This document shows positions 61,121 through 64,000 of a DNA stretch of 64,000 nucleotides, in pieces. The stretch is taken from the NCBI RefSeq assembly GCF_002117005.1, contig NZ_CP021023.1, forward strand, positions 1,922,001 to 1,986,000. Direction: 5' to 3'. The first letter of the stretch is position 1. Each line of letters begins with the position of its first letter. Both the position numbers and the translations under genes were made by a program. This DNA comes from Sedimentisphaera salicampi (GTDB lineage Bacteria > Planctomycetota > Phycisphaerae > Sedimentisphaerales > Sedimentisphaeraceae). The notes beneath the pieces were generated by a model. The model searched no databases. It saw only the letters and a list, made by a program, of their open reading frames with translations, and was not told where the DNA came from.

Positions 61121-61447
61121 TTGAAAACAGAGACAATGCAGCTTTATGAGCTGAAAGCTGAGATAATTCAGGCGGCGGCTCACCCGCTTCGCCTCGCAGT
61201 GATTGATTTTCTTGCGGGCGGTGAGCAGTGCGTATGCGATATCGCCTCTCATCTGGGGGCTAAGCGGTCTAATGTTTCAAGGCATCTTTCAATGATGGTG
61301 AGGGCAGGCGTGCTTGAGAGCCGCAAAGACGGGCTCAAAATGATGTACTCGCTAAAAACGCCCTGTATCGTAAATTTCCTTGATTGCGTGGAGCAGGCTC
61401 TCAGAGAGCGAATCCAGAGCCAGAGCAGTTTGCTGGAGAGCGAGTAA
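61121..61447 (+). CDS. ArsR/SmtB-family metal(loid)-responsive repressor
   Basis: The 108-residue winged-helix protein begins at TTG (61121) seven bases after GGAG. An ATG at 61136 has no suitable site. Residues about 15-90 form the ArsR fold (AAHPLRLAVIDFLAGGEQCV, LGAKRSNVSRHLSMMVRAGV). The metal motif CVCDI sits in helix 3, like the ELCVCDL arsenic motif, and TPCIVNFLDC gives more cysteines. It probably represses the permease gene 69 bases downstream and is released by As(III) or a related metal. Confidence 0.87.
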   Translation: MKTETMQLYELKAEIIQAAAHPLRLAVIDFLAGGEQCVCDIASHLGAKRSNVSRHLSMMVRAGVLESRKDGLKMMYSLKTPCIVNFLDCVEQALRERIQSQSSLLESE

Positions 61448-61516
61448 AAAATTTTTCAATAGTTATGTGAGTATTTCGTCGTATAGTAATATATATTGTA
61501 AAGAGGACTACAGAAT

Positions 61517-62989
61517 ATGGACTGGAAAAAGGAATGGAAAAAGTTGGCAGTTATCGTCGCTGTTTTCCTTGGGTGTTTCTATCTGCCCGCAGGCTGGGGG
61601 CGTTTTGATAATGCAGTAATGGAATCGCTTCATCTTATTAAATGGTATGCTCAGGAACACGTGCTGTTATGCCTTATTCCTGCGTTTTTCATAGCTGGAG
61701 CTGTTTCGGTATTCGTCAGTAAGGCTTCTGTGATGAAGTATCTCGGGGCAAAGGCCAACAAAATTCTCGCTTACGGCGTTGCCTCGGTATCCGGCACAAT
61801 CCTCGCAGTTTGCTCATGTACAGTTTTGCCGTTATTCTTCGGTATATACCGAATGGGGGCCGGTCTCGGCCCTGCGGTTGCCTTTCTTTATTCCGGGCCT
61901 GCAATAAACATCCTCGCGGTAATCCTCACAGCGAGAATTCTCGGCCTTGAGCTGGGAATAGCCCGTGCAGTTGGTGCGGTTGTTTTCAGCGTCGTAATTG
62001 GCCTTACAATGCATTTTATCTACCGAAAAGAAGAGCTCGAAAAGGCTGACGGCCAGATGAATATGCCCGAGCCAGAGGTTTCCCGTCCTCTCTGGCAGAA
62101 CGGACTGTTTTTCGGCGTGATGATAGGGGTTTTGGTATTCGCAAACTGGGGAGCTCCTAATGATTTCCATTTCAAAACCGAAAACGGAGAAACCTTCCGA
62201 GCGGCAGTAATAGAAAGCCCTGAGCATTCAGGCAGAGAAGACGGGGCTTACGTTCTAAAAATTCTCGTCGGGGAAAATGCCGGCGAAGAGGCTGAAATCA
62301 AGGCTGAGAATATTGCAAGCAAGGAAGCTGCCGCCGGCGCTTGGACAAGCATCTGGAAGCACAAATGGGTGATTACTTCCGTTTTTGCCGTCGCTCTTGC
62401 GGTAATACTGATATTCTGGTTTTCAATTCCTGCTTGGAAAATTATAGTCGGTGCAGTGCCTGTTGGTATTCTTGCTTTTGCCCTCCCGATGGAAGGGATG
62501 ATGGTGATGATTCCATTTTCTGCAGGGGTGATAGCCCTTTCCTGGGCAGCGAGCACTACAGAAGGCGAAGCGGAGGAGTGGTTCAGCTCTACGTGGTCTT
62601 TTGCCAAACAGATTCTGCCTCTGCTGTTTTTCGGCGTAATCGTGGCAGGTCTTTTGCTTGGAAGGCCAGGGAATGAAGGCCTGATTCCCTCGGAATGGGT
62701 GGCCAGCGCGGTAGGCGGAAATTCGGTCTCCGCAAATCTTTTCGCCTCAGTGGCGGGGGCATTTATGTATTTCGCCACATTGACAGAGGTTCCGATTCTC
62801 CAAGGGCTCATTGGAGCGGGGATGGGCAAAGGCCCGGCGCTTGCCCTGCTTCTTGCAGGTCCGGCTTTGAGCCTCCCGAATATGCTGGTAATCCGTTCAG
62901 TGATGGGAACAAAGAAGACGCTCGTTTTCATAGCGCTGGTGATCGTGATGGCCACTATTTGCGGAATAATTTTTGGAAGTTTCTTTTAA
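61517..62989 (+). CDS. Predicted permease of the PF03773 (ArsP/SO_0444-like) family
   Basis: The 490-residue membrane protein has about eight to ten helices. It has the motif VCSCTVLPLFFGIYRMGAGL (Cys99, Cys101), SGPAINILAVILTARILG, and a matching second half with FATLTEVPILQGLIGAGMGK. A soluble insert (about residues 218-270, FRAAVIESPEHSGREDGAYV) splits it. These CSC permeases are linked to export of organoarsenicals or heavy metals. The ArsR gene just upstream supports such a role, but the substrate is not certain. The ATG follows AGAGGA. Confidence 0.8.
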   Translation: MDWKKEWKKLAVIVAVFLGCFYLPAGWGRFDNAVMESLHLIKWYAQEHVLLCLIPAFFIAGAVSVFVSKASVMKYLGAKANKILAYGVASVSGTILAVCSCTVLPLFFGIYRMGAGLGPAVAFLYSGPAINILAVILTARILGLELGIARAVGAVVFSVVIGLTMHFIYRKEELEKADGQMNMPEPEVSRPLWQNGLFFGVMIGVLVFANWGAPNDFHFKTENGETFRAAVIESPEHSGREDGAYVLKILVGENAGEEAEIKAENIASKEAAAGAWTSIWKHKWVITSVFAVALAVILIFWFSIPAWKIIVGAVPVGILAFALPMEGMMVMIPFSAGVIALSWAASTTEGEAEEWFSSTWSFAKQILPLLFFGVIVAGLLLGRPGNEGLIPSEWVASAVGGNSVSANLFASVAGAFMYFATLTEVPILQGLIGAGMGKGPALALLLAGPALSLPNMLVIRSVMGTKKTLVFIALVIVMATICGIIFGSFF

Positions 62990-63065
62990 AAACGCTCGCA
63001 TTCAATTATGATATTGCAGGCTAAGCCATTTTTGGAACTAAAAACTGTAAAGGCAGCAATACCTG

Positions 63066-63863
63066 ATGTTAAAAACTGCTGTAATAAAATTAGACCTCAA
63101 AGAACCCGCAGAAAAGCTGCTGGAGATGGCGGAGTTTATGCGACATTTCGGCACAAAAACCCTGCATATAATTTCTACAGCGGACAACCACAGAAACCGC
63201 AAGAGCATCAATGAAAAAACCGAAGAAGCGGCGGAAAAATTCCGCAGCCTTGGGTACAACGCTCAGGTTCATATCCGCAGAGGCAATTCAGCTACACAAA
63301 CGCTCAAACTCGCTGAGGAATTAAAAGCTGATTACATCGGCCTCTACTGGATTCCCGCCGGCGTGATACGAAGGGCTCTTCTGGGAAGTGTGGATGCGGA
63401 GATTCTCTGGCGGGCGAGGATACCTGTTTTTGTGTATAAACGACGGGGATATCTCGATAAGAAAAAGAAACTCGAGAGCCTTCTCTATGCCACCGACTTT
63501 CAGGAAACCGACAGCAAGGTGCTGCCGTATCTCTGCCATCAGCAGAATCCCGCTGTTAAGCTTTATCTGCTCCATGTTGGTGAGCGTGCGCCGGATCCGT
63601 ATGCAGAGCAGCAGAGGCGGGAGCTTGCGAAAAAGAATCTCGCCCGTCTTGCGGAGAAGTGCAGCAAGGCTTTCGGATCGGTTGAACAGATTGAAGTGGT
63701 GGGCTGGCCGAAAAGACGCATACTCTTTCAGGCTTGGAGCAAGGATGTAGATCTTGTGGTTCTGGGGCAGTCTGATAAATCAAGCACCTTCGAGAAAATC
63801 CTCGGCTCCACTGCTGAGGCTGTGGTTCATAAATCAAGGCGTAATGCGCTGCTTATTCCGTAG
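63066..63863 (+). CDS. Universal stress protein (two Usp-like domains)
   Basis: The 265-residue protein has an N-terminal Usp-like half (about residues 1-128) without the ATP motif. The C-terminal half (about 135-265) ends with the Usp ATP signature LGQSDKSSTFEKILGSTAEA, then VVHKSRRNALLIP. The start of the second half reads SLLYATDFQETDSKVLPYL. Usp proteins act in stress adaptation. It lies 76 bases after the permease and 14 bases before a transporter gene. Confidence 0.8.
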   Translation: MLKTAVIKLDLKEPAEKLLEMAEFMRHFGTKTLHIISTADNHRNRKSINEKTEEAAEKFRSLGYNAQVHIRRGNSATQTLKLAEELKADYIGLYWIPAGVIRRALLGSVDAEILWRARIPVFVYKRRGYLDKKKKLESLLYATDFQETDSKVLPYLCHQQNPAVKLYLLHVGERAPDPYAEQQRRELAKKNLARLAEKCSKAFGSVEQIEVVGWPKRRILFQAWSKDVDLVVLGQSDKSSTFEKILGSTAEAVVHKSRRNALLIP

Positions 63864-63877
63864 ATAGAGGTTTGAGG

Positions 63878-64000
63878 ATGCATTTTGCAAAAAAGAATCT
63901 GGTTTTTATTGTCTCGCTTATAAGCGCAGGTTCGCTGATTCTGATTGGCGCATTCAGCCCCAGCCTTCTTGATAAGGCATCCGGGACAGTTTATCAGTCT
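63878..64000 (+). CDS. Probable BCCT-type transporter, N-terminal fragment
   Basis: Only the first 41 codons are in the window (MHFAKKNLVFIVSLISAGSL, then ILIGAFSPSLLDKASGTVYQ). A short basic start followed by one hydrophobic helix and the SPSLLDKASG stretch resembles the opening of betaine/choline/carnitine (BCCT) transporters. The evidence is thin. It runs off the right edge. AGAGG lies 7 bases before the ATG. Confidence 0.45.
   Translation, partial: MHFAKKNLVFIVSLISAGSLILIGAFSPSLLDKASGTVYQS

Overview
The window looks like chromosomal DNA of an anaerobic planctomycete of the class Phycisphaerae, probably close to Sedimentisphaerales; this is an inference from content only. Pointers are a PEP-CTERM protein, a pseudopilin with the KKAFTLIELL start, secreted enzymes with dockerin-type calcium repeats, SpoVG carrying a zinc ribbon, several uroporphyrinogen-decarboxylase-family enzymes, secreted sugar-active beta-propeller enzymes, and an orange-protein (ORP)-type locus that is typical of strict anaerobes. 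I see no rRNA, tRNA, CRISPR array or intact transposase.

Layout. 1-5 kb: the end fragment of a GH127-type arabinofuranosidase, a PEP-CTERM protein, a Tat-exported FAD protein and a pseudopilin. 4.4-7.7 kb: a gene-poor, repeat-containing stretch with a perfect DnaA box, a decayed AAA/DUF4143 ATPase gene, tcdA, parB and three parS sites; this may be the chromosome origin neighbourhood. 7.7-16.4 kb: an RNA methyltransferase, an unknown membrane-anchored protein and trxB, overlapping each other; then an unknown 584-residue protein, a secreted beta-propeller enzyme, an aroK-like kinase and a dockerin-bearing trypsin-like protein. 16.5-16.8 kb: a MITE-like element with terminal inverted repeats and an exact 8-bp target duplication. 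17-21.4 kb: a UroD/MtaA-family protein, an SMP-30/glutathione-peroxidase fusion and an alkaline phosphatase. 21.7-36.4 kb: mostly housekeeping genes on the minus strand (addA, addB, ribE, ndk, pilT, PIN/TRAM, spoVG, ispE), interrupted by a secreted propeller enzyme and a Panacea-domain toxin-antitoxin-like locus with a small membrane protein. 36.4-47.4 kb: an MBL-fold hydrolase, then a catabolic-looking cluster (sodium:solute symporter, two UroD-family proteins, a GxGYxYP protein) opposite a GntR/LacI-type regulator and a Tat-exported phosphoesterase. 47.6-53.7 kb: an eight-gene ORP-like operon behind a sigma-54 promoter, with its own sigma-54 activator. 53.7-60.2 kb: a HAD hydrolase, SDR and epimerase, then purA-uppS-hflX. 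60.2-61.1 kb: repeats. 61.1-64 kb: an ArsR regulator, a metal/metalloid permease, a universal stress protein and the start of a probable BCCT transporter.

How the parts work together. The ORP-like operon has three FeMo-cofactor-binding-type proteins, two MinD-type ATPases with inserted ferredoxin domains, a scaffold-like protein, a DUF5320 protein and a DUF89 protein. The activator gene lies just upstream and a -24/-12 promoter precedes the first gene. ParB, the parS cluster and the DnaA-box region form a plausible origin/segregation module, although no parA or dnaA is in view. The UroD/GxGYxYP/symporter genes form a tight minus-strand operon that faces its likely regulator. In that divergent gap a 14-base motif recurs near both promoters.

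Limits. All calls come from reading sequence and translated frames. No database search, structure prediction or phylogeny was run, and start sites were chosen by ribosome binding site and family fit.
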